DNA from: Burkholderiales bacterium
GTDB lineage: Bacteria; Pseudomonadota; Gammaproteobacteria; Burkholderiales; Burkholderiaceae_C
Length of the DNA: 64,000 nt
Reading direction: 5' to 3'
Assembly (NCBI GenBank): GCA_003963075.1
Contig: RXJV01000035.1
Coordinates: 1 to 64,000 of the forward strand
Positions 1 through 11,192 of this stretch are shown one piece after another (position 1 is the stretch's first letter; each line of letters starts with the position of its first letter). The notes below the pieces were generated by a model. That model was not told where the DNA came from and made no database searches. It saw only the letters and a program-made list of their open reading frames with translations. The position numbers were made by a program, and so were the translations under genes.

Positions 1-1645
1 TGATGTTCTCGCGGGCGATGATGTTGGCGCCGATGGCGGCCTGGATGGCCACGTCGTACATCTGGCGCGGGATCTGCTCGCGCATCTTGGCCGCCACGCC
101 GCGGCCGCGGTACTGGCTCTGGCTGCGGTGCACGATCATGGCCAGCGGATCGACCTTGTCGCCATTGATCATGATGTCGACTTTGACGACGTCGGCCGCG
201 CGGTATTCCTTGAACTCGTAGTCCATGGACGCATAGCCGCGCGAGGCGCTCTTGAGCTTGTCGAAGAAGTCCAGCACGATCTCGGCCAGCGGGATCTCGT
301 AGGTCAGCATGACCTGCTTGCCGTGGTAGGCCATGTTGAGCTGGATGCCGCGCTTCTGGTTGGCCAGGGTCATGACGACGCCAACATAGTCCTGCGGCAT
401 GTAGAGATGCACCGTGACGATGGGCTCGCGGATCTCGCGGATGCGGCCCACATCGGGCATCTTGGACGGGTTCTCGACCTGGATGACCTCGCCGTCATTC
501 AGCTCCACCTCGTAGATGACGCTGGGCGCCGTGGTGACGAGGTCCTGGTCGAACTCTCGCTCCAGGCGCTCCTGCACGATCTCCATGTGCAGCAGGCCCA
601 GGAACCCGACGCGGAAGCCGAAGCCGAGGGCCTGGCTGACCTCGGGCTCGTAGCGGATGGACGCGTCGTTCAGGCAGAGCTTCTCCAGCGCGTCCCGCAG
701 CTGGTCGTACTCGCTGGCTTCGGTCGGGTAGAGGCCGGCAAAGACCTGGGGCTGGATTTCCTTGAAGCCAGGCAGCGCCTCGGTGGCCGGGCCCGCGTTG
801 TTGGGCAGCTTCTTTTCCAGCGTGACGGTGTCACCCACCTTGGCCGCGGCCAGCTCCTTGATGCCGCAGATGATGAACCCCACCTCGCCGGCCTTCAGCG
901 CGTCGCGGTTCTCGCTCTTGGGCGTGAACACGCCCAGGTGCTCGATGGGGTAGACCGAGTTGGTCGCCATCATGCGGATGCGCTCGTTCTTGCGCAGTTC
1001 GCCGTCGACCACGCGCACCAGCATCACGACACCGACGTAGTTGTCGAACCAGGCGTCGATGATCATGGCCCGCGGCGGGCCGTCGGGGTTGCCCTGGGGC
1101 GGCGGCATCCGGGTGATGACGGCTTCCAGGATCTCGTCAATGCCCATGCCGGTCTTGGCCGAGCAGGGGATCGCGTTCTCGGCGTCGATGCCAATGACGT
1201 CCTCGATCTCGGCCTTGGCGTTGTCGGGGTCGGCGGACGGCAGGTCCATCTTGTTCAGCACCGGCACGACCTCGACGCCCAGGTCCAGCGCGGTGTAGCA
1301 GTTGGCCACGGTCTGGGCCTCGACGCCCTGCGATGCATCCACCACCAGCAGGGCGCCCTCGCAGGCTGACAGCGACCGGCTGACTTCGTAGGAGAAGTCC
1401 ACGTGCCCCGGAGTGTCGATCAGGTTCAGGTTGTAGACCTGACCATCCTGGGCCTTGTACTGCAGGGCGGCCGTCTGCGCCTTGATGGTGATGCCGCGCT
1501 CGCGCTCCAGGTCCATCGAGTCCAGCACCTGGGCTTCCATCTCACGGTCGCTCAAGCCGCCGCAGCGCTGGATGATGCGGTCGGCCAAGGTGCTTTTGCC
1601 GTGGTCGATGTGGGCAATGATGGAGAAGTTGCGGATGTGGTTCAT
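1..1645 (-). CDS. lepA: Elongation factor 4 (LepA), partial; runs off the left edge
   Basis: Minus-strand translation starts [19 protein letters not shown] (G1 GTPase motif) and continues with typical EF4 sequence; ATG complement at 1643-1645. Confidence 0.95.
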   Translation of the reverse strand, partial: MNHIRNFSIIAHIDHGKSTLADRIIQRCGGLSDREMEAQVLDSMDLERERGITIKAQTAALQYKAQDGQVYNLNLIDTPGHVDFSYEVSRSLSACEGALLVVDASQGVEAQTVANCYTALDLGVEVVPVLNKMDLPSADPDNAKAEIEDVIGIDAENAIPCSAKTGMGIDEILEAVITRMPPPQGNPDGPPRAMIIDAWFDNYVGVVMLVRVVDGELRKNERIRMMATNSVYPIEHLGVFTPKSENRDALKAGEVGFIICGIKELAAAKVGDTVTLEKKLPNNAGPATEALPGFKEIQPQVFAGLYPTEASEYDQLRDALEKLCLNDASIRYEPEVSQALGFGFRVGFLGLLHMEIVQERLEREFDQDLVTTAPSVIYEVELNDGEVIQVENPSKMPDVGRIREIREPIVTVHLYMPQDYVGVVMTLANQKRGIQLNMAYHGKQVMLTYEIPLAEIVLDFFDKLKSASRGYASMDYEFKEYRAADVVKVDIMINGDKVDPLAMIVHRSQSQYRGRGVAAKMREQIPRQMYDVAIQAAIGANIIARENI

Positions 1646-1896
1646 GCTCGTCGGCTGCACGGATCGCTGAAGTCACAACGGCGAACGCCATTGCGTTGGA
1701 GGCCCATATCGCGCAGCGATGTGGAGGCCCGCCAGGGCCGTGCCGTAAACAAAAAAAAGGCACGTCGAAGAGGTGACGCGCCTTCCAACAAAAGGTATGG
1801 CAACTGCTTGTTGGGCTTTCATTGTAGCCAAAAGGCCCTGCCGGAAAACCGCGCCAGCATTGGTTTTCCGGCCGTTGCAGGCCGCCAACAGGAATT

Positions 1897-1942
1897 TTAT
1901 ACACAACTTATGCACAAGCTCCTGTGGACTGCCTGTGGATCG
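1897..1942. promoter_or_regulatory. Cluster of DnaA-box-like 9-mers
   Basis: TTATACACA (1897-1905) and TTATGCACA (1908-1916) both match TTATNCACA; weaker inverted matches TGTGGACTG (1923-1931) and TGTGGATCG (1934-1942). Confidence 0.4.
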
Positions 1943-2160
1943 AATCCTGGCCGCGCCTGTAGCCTCGGATTGCATCGCTCAACCCCAGTTTCCGGGGGGC
2001 ATCACACCCTGATTTTAGCGGCCAGCGCGAACAATCCGGGCGCCAGCGCCGAAGTTAGCCGGCGCCAACTTTGGGATGCGGTGGACAACCCGATGCGCGA
2101 GTCCATCCGGCCTTGCCGCATCGCGGAAAGCCCGAGCCATCCACCCAGGTTTGATCAGCT

Positions 2161-3654
2161 TCAGCGCGCCGGCTTCAGCAGCACGAAGCTGGTGACATCG
2201 TCACGGCGCACCAGCAGATTGATGGCCTTGGTCTTGTCCGCCTTGCCGATCTGTGCCTGGAAGGCCTTGACCGACGCGACCTCGACGTTGTCCACCGCGA
2301 GGATCAGATCGCCCTCGCGCAGCCCGGCGCGCGCAGCCGCACCGGTGGCGCTGTCGACCTTGACGCCCGCACTGAGCTTGCGCTCCTTGCGCTGCGCGTC
2401 GGTCAGCTCGGACACCTTCAGGCCCAGAGCCGTGCTCGGCGCCGTCGCAGGAGTCGCTTCGCCATCGGTGCCGGCCGCCGCGCCCAGCTGGCGCTTGCTG
2501 CGCTCATCCTCGCCAATGGTGACGACCAGGTCCTTGTAGGCGCCGCGACGGAACACGGTCAGCGTCGCCTTGGCCCCAGGTTTGACCGCGGCGATCAGGC
2601 GCCGCAGGTCTGCCGCCTTGTCGACCGGCTTGCCATCCACCTTGGTGATCACGTCACCGCCCTCCACGCCGGCCTTTTCGGCAGGGCTGCCGGCCGTGAC
2701 GTTGCGCACCACGGCGCCCGCCGGCTTGCCCAGACCGATGGCCTCGGCCACCTCCTTGGTGATGTCATCGGGCAGCACGCCGAGGAAGCCACGCACGACG
2801 CGGCCTCCTGCACGCAACTCATCGGCCACGCGGATGGCGTCGGCGATGGGTATCGCGAACGAAATGCCCATGTAGCCGCCACTCTGGCTGTAGATCTGCG
2901 AATTGATCCCGATGACCTCACCGCGCATATTGACCAGCGGCCCCCCCGAGTTGCCCGGGTTGATGGCCACGTCGGTCTGGATCAAGGGCAGCAGTTCGCC
3001 GGTGTCGCGTTGCTTGGCACTGATGATGCCGGCAGTCACGGAGTTGTCCAGCCCGAAGGGCGAGCCGATGGCCATCACCCACTCGCCCACCTTGGATTTG
3101 GTGCTGTCGCCGAGCTTGACGACCGGCAAGCCGCTGGCCTCGACCTTCACGACGGCAACGTCGGACCGCTGGTCGGCACCGATGATCTTGGCCTTGAACT
3201 CGCGTTTGTCGGTCATCGTGACGATGACCTCGTCGGCACCCTGCACCACATGGGCGTTGGTCATCACATAGCCATCGGCGCTCAGGATGAAGCCCGAGCC
3301 GACGCCGCGGCGCGTCGGCGCGTCCTCGTCCTCACCGTTGTTGCCCCCCCGCGGCGCGCCTCGGCGCGGGTTGGGAACGGGGACGCCAAAACGCCGGAAG
3401 AACTCCTGCATCTGCTCGTTCATCTCGCCCTGGCCTTCGGCTGGCTTCATCTTCTCCGCCGTGCGAATGTTGACCACCGCAGGGCCGACTCGTTCGACCA
3501 ACTCGGTGAAGTCTGGCAGCTCGCGCGCCTGCGCCAACGCGGCGGGCTGGCCCAGCATGAGGGCGAGCGCCAGCGCGCTGCCAGACAGCAGAAAGCGCGT
3601 GCGGGTAGGAATGAGTCGGTTCACAGCGTGCATAGGAGACTTCCAGGGATTCAA
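2161..3654 (-). CDS. mucD: DegQ/MucD-type periplasmic serine protease with two PDZ domains
   Basis: Signal peptide, NAHVV, SDVAVVKV and GNSGGPLVN catalytic motifs, two C-terminal PDZ regions; downstream of rseA/rpoE. Confidence 0.92.
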   Translation of the reverse strand: MNPWKSPMHAVNRLIPTRTRFLLSGSALALALMLGQPAALAQARELPDFTELVERVGPAVVNIRTAEKMKPAEGQGEMNEQMQEFFRRFGVPVPNPRRGAPRGGNNGEDEDAPTRRGVGSGFILSADGYVMTNAHVVQGADEVIVTMTDKREFKAKIIGADQRSDVAVVKVEASGLPVVKLGDSTKSKVGEWVMAIGSPFGLDNSVTAGIISAKQRDTGELLPLIQTDVAINPGNSGGPLVNMRGEVIGINSQIYSQSGGYMGISFAIPIADAIRVADELRAGGRVVRGFLGVLPDDITKEVAEAIGLGKPAGAVVRNVTAGSPAEKAGVEGGDVITKVDGKPVDKAADLRRLIAAVKPGAKATLTVFRRGAYKDLVVTIGEDERSKRQLGAAAGTDGEATPATAPSTALGLKVSELTDAQRKERKLSAGVKVDSATGAAARAGLREGDLILAVDNVEVASVKAFQAQIGKADKTKAINLLVRRDDVTSFVLLKPAR

Positions 3655-3683
3655 CAGGGCAAAGGGAACGCAAGGGTGACAGA

Positions 3684-4241
3684 TCAGCGGCCAGGATGCT
3701 TGGACACGGGCTCCGGCAAGACCAGCCCCCAGTCCACGAACTCCGGCGGAGCCTCGCGGGACAGCCCGGTGCCGCGCGGTGCGCCCAGACCCGCCAGCGT
3801 AGGGCCTGCGGCCGCCTGTGCAAAGCTCAGGCCGCCCAGACCCTGCACGCCGGGTGCGGCCATCGGCAGTGCCGCAGCGAGTGGCTCGGGCGCCGGCGCA
3901 GGCTGCCAGCTGACCAGACCAAGCGCCATGACGACGAAGCCGGCCGCCACTGCCAGCGGCGCGAACCAGTCGCGCCGGCGTGGATTCGGGGTCACCACCG
4001 CAGGCATGCGGGCATGCAGCGCGGCGAGCAAGGCCTCCGGGTCACGATGCAGCGGCGGCAGCTCGGCCGCGCGCAGGCCATCGCTAGCGGCGTGCCAGAC
4101 CGCCCAGCGCTCGCGCAACGACGCGTCGCTCGCCCAGGCGGCGCTGACCCGCTGCCACTCCTCGCTCGTTGCACGGCCATCGGCCACGGCGGACAACGCT
4201 TCGTGCAGCGGCGCGTCGTCTGAGCACTGCGGGTTCACCAT
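3684..4241 (-). CDS. rseA: Sigma-E anti-sigma factor RseA-like
   Basis: N-terminal ALSAVADGRATSEEW(Q)RV anti-sigma pattern, one TM segment, overlaps rpoE by 7 bp. Confidence 0.8.
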   Translation of the reverse strand: MVNPQCSDDAPLHEALSAVADGRATSEEWQRVSAAWASDASLRERWAVWHAASDGLRAAELPPLHRDPEALLAALHARMPAVVTPNPRRRDWFAPLAVAAGFVVMALGLVSWQPAPAPEPLAAALPMAAPGVQGLGGLSFAQAAAGPTLAGLGAPRGTGLSREAPPEFVDWGLVLPEPVSKHPGR

Positions 4242-4825
4242 CGCCCTCTCCCCAGGCCGCCTAGCAGCGGACGCACCCGTGCGGCCACGGCCTCGCGGGC
4301 GCGGAAGATGCGCGAACGCACCGTGCCCGCCGGGCAGTCCAACACTTCGGCAATCTCGTCGTAACTCAAGCCTTCCACCTCTCGCAACAGCAGTGCGCGG
4401 CGCTGGTCGTCGGCCAGGGCCTCGACTGCCGCGTTCAAGCCGGCAGCGAGCTGGCGGCTGGCCAGCAACGCCTCCGGGCTTGCATCGTCGCTTGGAGTGG
4501 CATCGCTGCCAAAAGTTCCGTCGGCATCGGCGAGGGCCTCATGGGGCCGCTGACGCGCCCGTTGCGCCCGGTGACGCTGGGCCGCGTTGATCGCGATGCG
4601 GTAGATCCAGGTGTAGAAGGCGCTGTCGCCACGGAAACCCGGCAGGGCCTTGTAGGCCGCGAGGAAGGTCTCCTGGCACAGGTCGGCCACGTCGGCCGGG
4701 TCGTAGACGCTGCGCGACAGCAGGCGCTCGATGCGCCGTTGGTACTTGAGCACCAGCATGTCGAAGGCCGCACGGCTGCCGGCCTGGGCCTCGCTGACCA
4801 GACGCGCATCTGCCTCGGCGCTCAT
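4235..4825 (-). CDS. rpoE: RNA polymerase sigma factor RpoE (ECF)
   Basis: DADARLVSEAQAGSRAAFDMLVLKYQRRI... DLCQETFLAAYKAL... GLSYDEIAEVLDCPAGTVRSRIFRARE. Confidence 0.95.
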   Translation of the reverse strand: MSAEADARLVSEAQAGSRAAFDMLVLKYQRRIERLLSRSVYDPADVADLCQETFLAAYKALPGFRGDSAFYTWIYRIAINAAQRHRAQRARQRPHEALADADGTFGSDATPSDDASPEALLASRQLAAGLNAAVEALADDQRRALLLREVEGLSYDEIAEVLDCPAGTVRSRIFRAREAVAARVRPLLGGLGRGRW

Positions 4826-5241
4826 CGCTGCACGATCCCGCCGGACGCTGTGAACAGCGTCGCCCGCAACGCGCCCCAGTGCGCGCCCTGCTGGCGGCGT
4901 GACAACGGCAACCAGCGCGGCCCGGGCACGGCGCGCAGCAGCAACCAGGCATCGAGGTCGATCAGCACCGCGAGTTGCACCTGGGCTTCATCATCGCGGC
5001 CTGGCTCGGCCAACCACCAGGCCTGGCCGTCCCAACGCAAACGACGCGGCGAGACCGCCGCCAGGCGCCACGCCCACAGCGCAGCAACAGGAAGCATCAG
5101 CCAGGCCGGCCACGCTTGAGGATGATGGTCGCAGGCCCAGGCCACGAGGCCGGCGGCAGCCAGGGCCACCAGCGCCGCAACACAGGCCTGCACAGCCGCC
5201 TGAGGCTGCAAATGCACCACGACTGGCGGCGTGCGATGCAT
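4822..5241 (-). CDS. Small membrane protein, YgfX-like
   Basis: Two TM helices and a C-terminal LPLSRRQQGAHWGALRATLF pattern; between fabF and rpoE. Confidence 0.55.
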   Translation of the reverse strand: MHRTPPVVVHLQPQAAVQACVAALVALAAAGLVAWACDHHPQAWPAWLMLPVAALWAWRLAAVSPRRLRWDGQAWWLAEPGRDDEAQVQLAVLIDLDAWLLLRAVPGPRWLPLSRRQQGAHWGALRATLFTASGGIVQR

Positions 5242-5259
5242 CGCCGGGCCGTCGCGCGG

Positions 5260-6504
5260 TCAGACGCGCTTGAAGATCAGCGTGCCGTTGGTGCCGCCGA
5301 AGCCGAAGTTGTTCTTCGCGGCAACATCGATCTTCATCGGCCGCGCCTCATTGGCGCAGTAGTCCAGATCGCACTCCGGATCCTGGTTGAAGATGTTGAT
5401 GGTTGGCGGCGCCACCTGATCGCGAATCGCCAGGGCCGTGAACACCGACTCGATGCCGCCCGCGCCGCCCAGCAGGTGGCCGGTCATGGACTTGGTCGAG
5501 CTGACCACCATCTGCTTGGCATGGTCGCCGAAGGCCAGCTTGATCGCGTTGGTCTCGTTCACGTCGCCCAGCGGCGTGGAGGTGCCGTGGGCATTCATGT
5601 ACTGGACCTGGTCAGGGTTGAGGCCCGCATTGCGCAGCGCCGCACGCATGGATCGCTTGGGGCCGTCGACGTTGGGCGCGGTCATGTGGTAAGCGTCCGC
5701 GCCCATGCCGAAGCCGGCGAGTTCGCAGTAGATCTTGGCGCCGCGCTTCTTGGCGTGTTCGTACTCTTCGAGCACCAGCACGCCAGCGCCCTCACCCAGC
5801 ACGAAGCCGTCACGGTCCTTGTCCCAGGGGCGGGACGCGGTCGCCGGGTCGTCATTGCGGGTGGACAGCGCCCGGGCCGAAGCGAAGCCGCCGATGCCCA
5901 GCGCCGACACCGCGCCCTCGGCACCGCCGGCGATCATCACGTCGGCGTCGCCGTATTCGATGAGGCGGCCGGCTTCACCGATGGCATGCAGGCCGGTGGT
6001 ACAGGCCGTCACGATCGCAAGGTTCGGGCCCTGGAAGCCAAAATTGATCGACACATGGCCCGAGATCATGTTGATGATCGAGGCCGGGATGAAGAACGGC
6101 GAAATGCGGCGCGGGCCGCGATTCATGAACTCGGTGTGAGTCGCCTCGATCAGCGGCAGGCCACCGATGCCGGAACCCACGAGCACGCCGATGCGCTCAG
6201 CCTGCTCTTCGGTGAGTTGCTCTCCGGTCGGAATGCCGGAATCACGCACCGCCTGGAATGCCGCCGCCAGCCCGTAATGGATGAAGTTGTCCATGTGCCG
6301 GGCTTCCTTGGCGGGGATGTACTCCTCGATGTTGAAGCCCTTGACCTCACCCGCAAACTGGCATGCCATGCTGCTGGCATCGAAACGGGTGACGGTGGCA
6401 ATGCCGGAACGCCCGGCGAGGATATTGGCCCAACCCTCGGCAACGCTGTTGCCGACGGGACTGATCAGGCCAAGACCGGTGACGACAACGCGGCGACGGG
6501 TCAT
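5260..6504 (-). CDS. fabF: Beta-ketoacyl-ACP synthase II
   Basis: [21 protein letters not shown]..., [35 protein letters not shown]. Confidence 0.97.
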   Translation of the reverse strand: MTRRRVVVTGLGLISPVGNSVAEGWANILAGRSGIATVTRFDASSMACQFAGEVKGFNIEEYIPAKEARHMDNFIHYGLAAAFQAVRDSGIPTGEQLTEEQAERIGVLVGSGIGGLPLIEATHTEFMNRGPRRISPFFIPASIINMISGHVSINFGFQGPNLAIVTACTTGLHAIGEAGRLIEYGDADVMIAGGAEGAVSALGIGGFASARALSTRNDDPATASRPWDKDRDGFVLGEGAGVLVLEEYEHAKKRGAKIYCELAGFGMGADAYHMTAPNVDGPKRSMRAALRNAGLNPDQVQYMNAHGTSTPLGDVNETNAIKLAFGDHAKQMVVSSTKSMTGHLLGGAGGIESVFTALAIRDQVAPPTINIFNQDPECDLDYCANEARPMKIDVAAKNNFGFGGTNGTLIFKRV

Positions 6505-6562
6505 GCAGTGCGGATCAGAGAGTTGCAAGAGCCGAAGGCCTCGAGGCCTTCAGCAGGAGGCC

Positions 6563-6865
<303 letters not shown>

Positions 6866-6914
6866 CTAGTTCAGGGCGCCAGCGTGGCCTGGGAGGGTCC
6901 GCAGGCCATGGGGT

Positions 6915-7667
6915 TCAGGCCATGAACATGCCGCCGTTGACGTGCAGTTCCGAGCCGGTAATGTAGGCCGCCCCCGATGACGCCAGGAAGACGACGGCAG
7001 CGGCAATCTCGTCCGGCGCCCCCAGGCGGCCCAACGGGATCTGCGCCAGCAGCGCGGTCTTCTGCGCCTCGGGCAGCACCTCGGTCATATCGGTGGCGAT
7101 GAAGCCGGGCGCGACGCAGTTGACTGTGATGCCACGGCTGCCCAGCTCGCGCGCCAGCGAGCGGGTGAGGCCGGCCACGCCCGCCTTGGCGGCGGCATAG
7201 TTGGCCTGGCCTGGGTTGCCGGAGGCGCCGACCACCGACGTGATGTTGATGATGCGGCCGGTACGCTGCTTCATCATCGGCTTGGTGGCCGCGCGGGCGA
7301 GACGGAACACGGCCTTCAGATTGGTGTCGATGACGGCGTCCCAGTCCTCGTCCTTCATCCGCATGGACAGCATGTCGCGCGTGATGCCGGCGTTGTTGAC
7401 GAGCACGTGCAGGCCGCCCTCCTGGGCCACGATGGCGTCGACCGCAGCCTGCACCGCGGCACCGTCGGTCACGTTGAGCACCATGCCGCGGCCGCCATGG
7501 GCGCCGAGCGCCTCGGTGATGCCCGCGGCGCCCGCGTCGGAAGTTGCGGTGCCGATGACGCGCCAGCCGGCCTCGGCCAGGCGCAGCGCGATCGCGCGGC
7601 CGATGCCGCGGCTGGCGCCGGTGACGAGGGCGATGCCCAGCTTCGCGAGGGATGCAGAGTCAGTCAT
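6915..7667 (-). CDS. fabG: 3-oxoacyl-ACP reductase
   Basis: SDR motifs VTGASRGIG, NNAGITRD, YAAAKAG. Confidence 0.97.
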   Translation of the reverse strand: MTDSASLAKLGIALVTGASRGIGRAIALRLAEAGWRVIGTATSDAGAAGITEALGAHGGRGMVLNVTDGAAVQAAVDAIVAQEGGLHVLVNNAGITRDMLSMRMKDEDWDAVIDTNLKAVFRLARAATKPMMKQRTGRIINITSVVGASGNPGQANYAAAKAGVAGLTRSLARELGSRGITVNCVAPGFIATDMTEVLPEAQKTALLAQIPLGRLGAPDEIAAAVVFLASSGAAYITGSELHVNGGMFMA

Positions 7668-7670
7668 GGG

Positions 7671-8615
7671 TCACGCTCCAAGAAGGGCACGGGCCTCGGC
7701 CAGCGAGGCGGGGTCGAATACGCAGGCGGCCTGGAGCTCGGCGTCGATGCGCTTGGCCATGCCGGTCAGCACCTTGCCGGGGCCGGCTTCGATCAGGTGG
7801 TTCAGGCCGCGGGCCTTGAGCGCCTGCACGACCTCGACCCAACGCACCGGGCCGAAGGCCTGGCGGTAGAGGGCATCACGCAGGGCATCGGCGCTGTCGG
7901 TGACGGCCACGTCGATGTTGTTGACCACCGGGAAGGCAGCGGCCTGGAACTGCACCGACGCCAGCTTGTCCTTCAGCCGCTCGGCGGCCGGCTTCATCAG
8001 GCTGGAGTGGAAGGGCGCGGACACCGGCAGCGGCAGCGCACGCTTGGCGCCCAGGGCCTTCAGGATCTCGGCCGCCTTCTCGGCACCGGCCTTGCTGCCG
8101 GCGATGACCGTCTGCTTGGGATCGTTGAAGTTGACGGCCTCGATGGCCTCGCCGGTCTCGGCCGCAGCCCGGGCACAACCCTCGCGGACCGCTTCGCCGT
8201 CCAGGCCGAGGATGGCGTACATCGCGCCGGCACCGACCGGCACGGCCTCCTGCATGGCCTGGGCGCGAAAGCGCACCAGCGGCAGCGCATCGGCCAGGCT
8301 GAGTGCGCCAGCGGCGACCAGGGCGGTGTACTCGCCCAGCGAATGGCCGGCCGCGGCGGCCGGCACGGCACCGGTCTCGGCGACGAAGGCACGCCAGCAG
8401 GCGATGCCGGCCGTGAGCATGACAGGCTGGGTGTTGGTGGTCAGGTCCAGCTGGTCCTTGGGGCCGGTGTGGATCAGCGCGCCGATGTCTTCGCCGAGTG
8501 CAGCGGACGCCTCCTCCAGCGTGCGGCGGATTTCAGGGTGGTCGCCCCAGGCGTCGAGCATGCCGACGGCCTGCGAGCCTTGGCCGGGAAAGACAACGGC
8601 AAAGCGTGCAGTCAT
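7671..8615 (-). CDS. fabD: Malonyl-CoA:ACP acyltransferase
   Basis: FVFPGQGSQ-like VVFPGQGSQAVGM, GHSLGEYTAL. Confidence 0.97.
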   Translation of the reverse strand: MTARFAVVFPGQGSQAVGMLDAWGDHPEIRRTLEEASAALGEDIGALIHTGPKDQLDLTTNTQPVMLTAGIACWRAFVAETGAVPAAAAGHSLGEYTALVAAGALSLADALPLVRFRAQAMQEAVPVGAGAMYAILGLDGEAVREGCARAAAETGEAIEAVNFNDPKQTVIAGSKAGAEKAAEILKALGAKRALPLPVSAPFHSSLMKPAAERLKDKLASVQFQAAAFPVVNNIDVAVTDSADALRDALYRQAFGPVRWVEVVQALKARGLNHLIEAGPGKVLTGMAKRIDAELQAACVFDPASLAEARALLGA

Positions 8616-8635
8616 AGAAGAGAACTCGGGAAAAA

Positions 8636-9619
8636 TCAGTAGTTGAGCAGGGCCGCGCCCCAGGTGAAACCGCCGCCGACACCCTCCAGCAGCACGGTAT
8701 CGCCGCGCTGGATGCGGCCGCTGCGCACGGCGACGTCGAGCGCCAAAGGCACAGACGCGGCCGAAGTGTTGCCGTGCTCGTCGACCGTGACGATGAGCTT
8801 GTCCAGCGGCATGCGCAGCTTCTTGGCCGTGCCCTGCATGATGCGGATGTTGGCCTGGTGCGGGATCAGCCAGTCGATGTCGGCATCAGCCAGGCCGGCC
8901 TTGTCCAGCACCGAACGGGCGACCTTCTCCAGCACGCCAACCGCGAGCTTGAACACGGCCTGGCCATCCATCCTCAGCAAGGGCGAGCCCAGCACCTGGC
9001 CACCCGACACCGTGCCCGGCGTGCACAGGATGTCGACGTGGCGGGCATCGGCATGTAGTTCGGTGGCCAGGATGCCCGGCTCCTCGCTCGCTCCCAGTAC
9101 CACGGCGCCGGCACCATCGCCGAACAACACGCAGGTGGTTCTGTCCTTGAAGTCGAGGATGCGCGAGAACACCTCGGCGCCGACGACCAGTGCCTTGGTG
9201 GCCGATCCAGCCTTGATCATCGCGTCGGCCACGCCGAGGGCGTAAACGAAGCCGGAGCAAACCGCCTGCACATCAAAGGCTGCGCAGCCGAACACGCCAA
9301 GCTTCTTCTGCAGCAGGCAGGCGGTGGACGGGAAGACCATGTCCGGCGTTGACGTGGCGACGATGATGAGGTCGAGTTCCTCGGCTGGGATGCCAGCCGC
9401 CTCAAGAGCGGCCTGGGCCGCGGGCAAGGCGAGATCGCTGGCAGCCTGGTCGGGCGCCGCGAAGTGACGGGCGCGGATGCCGGTGCGCTCGACGATCCAA
9501 TCGTCGGAGGTCTCGATGCCGTCGGCCGCGAGTCGATCGGCCAGAGCCTGATTGGTCACCCGGCCTGCGGGCAGGAAGCTGCCGGTGCCGAGAATGCGGG
9601 AATAGCGTGGGGGGGTCAT
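8636..9619 (-). CDS. fabH: Beta-ketoacyl-ACP synthase III
   Basis: [13 protein letters not shown]..., [29 protein letters not shown]. Confidence 0.97.
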   Translation of the reverse strand: MTPPRYSRILGTGSFLPAGRVTNQALADRLAADGIETSDDWIVERTGIRARHFAAPDQAASDLALPAAQAALEAAGIPAEELDLIIVATSTPDMVFPSTACLLQKKLGVFGCAAFDVQAVCSGFVYALGVADAMIKAGSATKALVVGAEVFSRILDFKDRTTCVLFGDGAGAVVLGASEEPGILATELHADARHVDILCTPGTVSGGQVLGSPLLRMDGQAVFKLAVGVLEKVARSVLDKAGLADADIDWLIPHQANIRIMQGTAKKLRMPLDKLIVTVDEHGNTSAASVPLALDVAVRSGRIQRGDTVLLEGVGGGFTWGAALLNY

Positions 9620-10719
9620 TCAGCCTGCGCGGCGGTCGCCGCGTTGTCTCCAGCGTCCATCGCCCCCGTTTGCAGCGTGGCGACGATGCGGTCGTGTACC
9701 CGGTCAAGCAGCCGGTTGCGCGCGGCATCATAAGCGCGGGCCAAGGCCTGCTCGAACGCGAAGGCGTCGGCCGAGCCATGGCTCTTGAACACCAGGCCGC
9801 GCAAGCCCAGCAGCGCCGCCCCGTTGAAGCGGCGGTGGTCCACCCGGTGCTTGAAGCGCTGGAGAACCGGCAGGGCCAGCAAGCCGGCCAGCCTGCTGGG
9901 CCAATCACGTTTGAACTCGGCCTTGATGAAGCCGCCCATCATGCCGGCCAGGCCCTCCGAGGCCTTGAGCATGACGTTGCCGACAAAGCCGTCGCAGACG
10001 ACGATGTCGGTCGTGCCCTTGAAGATGTCGTTGCCCTCGACATTGCCGTGGAAGTTGAGCTGGCCGGCGGCACCGGCCGCACGCAGCAGCTCGCCGGCCC
10101 GCTTGATGGTCTCGCTGCCCTTGATGGCCTCTTCGCCGATGTTGAGCAGGCCGACGCTCGGCTCCTCGATGCCATCGACCGCCGACACCAGCGCACTGCC
10201 CATCACCGCGAACTGCAGCAGGTTCTCGGCCGACGAGTCAACGTTGGCGCCCAGGTCGAGCACGGTGGTGAAGCGGCCAGCGGCATTCGGCATCACGGCC
10301 GCGATGGCGGGGCGGTCGATGCCTTCCAGCGTCTTGAGCAGGACTTTGGCCACCGCCATCAGCGCACCGGTGTTGCCCGCGGACACGCAGGCATGGGCCA
10401 GCGCCGGCTCGCCGTCTCGGCCGGGCTTGAGCTGCTGGATCGCGACGCGCATGGACGAGTCACGCTTGCGGCGCAGCGCCACTTCGATCGGGTCGTCCAT
10501 CGTGACCACCTCGCTGGCCGCCACAACACGGCAGCGTGGCCAGGCGGCCGCGGCGGTCAGCGCCTCGGGCTTGCCGACGAGCAACAGCTCGGCGCCGGGG
10601 TGCTTGTCGAGGAAGGCGCGACAGGCCGGCAACGTGACCGACGGGCCGTGGTCGCCGCCCATGCAGTCGACGGCGAGACGGACGGGATCGGGCAGTGCAG
10701 GCAGGGGCGCGTGGGTCAT
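9616..10719 (-). CDS. plsX: Phosphate acyltransferase PlsX
   Basis: [34 protein letters not shown]. Confidence 0.96.
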   Translation of the reverse strand: MTHAPLPALPDPVRLAVDCMGGDHGPSVTLPACRAFLDKHPGAELLLVGKPEALTAAAAWPRCRVVAASEVVTMDDPIEVALRRKRDSSMRVAIQQLKPGRDGEPALAHACVSAGNTGALMAVAKVLLKTLEGIDRPAIAAVMPNAAGRFTTVLDLGANVDSSAENLLQFAVMGSALVSAVDGIEEPSVGLLNIGEEAIKGSETIKRAGELLRAAGAAGQLNFHGNVEGNDIFKGTTDIVVCDGFVGNVMLKASEGLAGMMGGFIKAEFKRDWPSRLAGLLALPVLQRFKHRVDHRRFNGAALLGLRGLVFKSHGSADAFAFEQALARAYDAARNRLLDRVHDRIVATLQTGAMDAGDNAATAAQAE

Positions 10720-10759
10720 CGAGACGTCGGTCCGGACAAATGCGGTTCAGAAAAGACCA

Positions 10760-10791
10760 AACCCGGCCCTGCGCGGGACGCAGGCCGGGTT
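10760..10791 (-). terminator. Strong hairpin between rpmF and plsX, possible attenuator/terminator
   Basis: Nearly perfect inverted repeat AACCCGGCCCTGCG-CGGGA-CGCAGGCCGGGTT (one bulge), followed on the minus strand by a T-rich tract TTTGGTCTTTTCT. Confidence 0.55.
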
Positions 10792-10835
10792 GGCAGATTC
10801 ATCGGTGTGCACCGCGCCAGCGCGGCGCAGCGAGC

Positions 10836-11021
10836 TCAGGCCGCGTCGGCCTTGCTCTTCAGCACCTTGCGGCCACGGTAGAAACCGGTGGGGCTGATGT
10901 GGTGACGCAGATGCACTTCGCCGGTCGTCGGCTCGATCGCCGTGCCCGGGGTGACCAGGGCATTGTGGGAACGGTGCATGCCGCGCTTGGAAGGCGACTT
11001 CTTGTTTTGCTGAACGGCCAT
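10836..11021 (-). CDS. rpmF: 50S ribosomal protein L32
   Basis: [22 protein letters not shown]...GFYRGRKVL. Confidence 0.97.
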   Translation of the reverse strand: MAVQQNKKSPSKRGMHRSHNALVTPGTAIEPTTGEVHLRHHISPTGFYRGRKVLKSKADAA

Positions 11022-11192
11022 GAAATTCTCCGGAATCTGCGGGGTTTGGGGTTGCGACCCCTTGCAAAGCCACGAGCGAGAACGACGCTCGAGCCCCAGG
11101 CCGCAGAAAAGCCCACGATTGTAGCAGTGATGCAAGAGCACGTAAAGACGACCGCTCTCGCCGCGGACGATGCCGAACACGCCGCATGGGCT

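Noticed and set aside
128-1369. 413-aa plus-strand ORF
   Set aside because: Antisense to lepA; His/Asp/Val-rich composition typical of the complementary frame of GC-rich coding DNA.
9607-10881. 424-aa plus-strand ORF (and 7407..8642)
   Set aside because: Antisense shadows of plsX and fabD with recognisable conserved products on the other strand.
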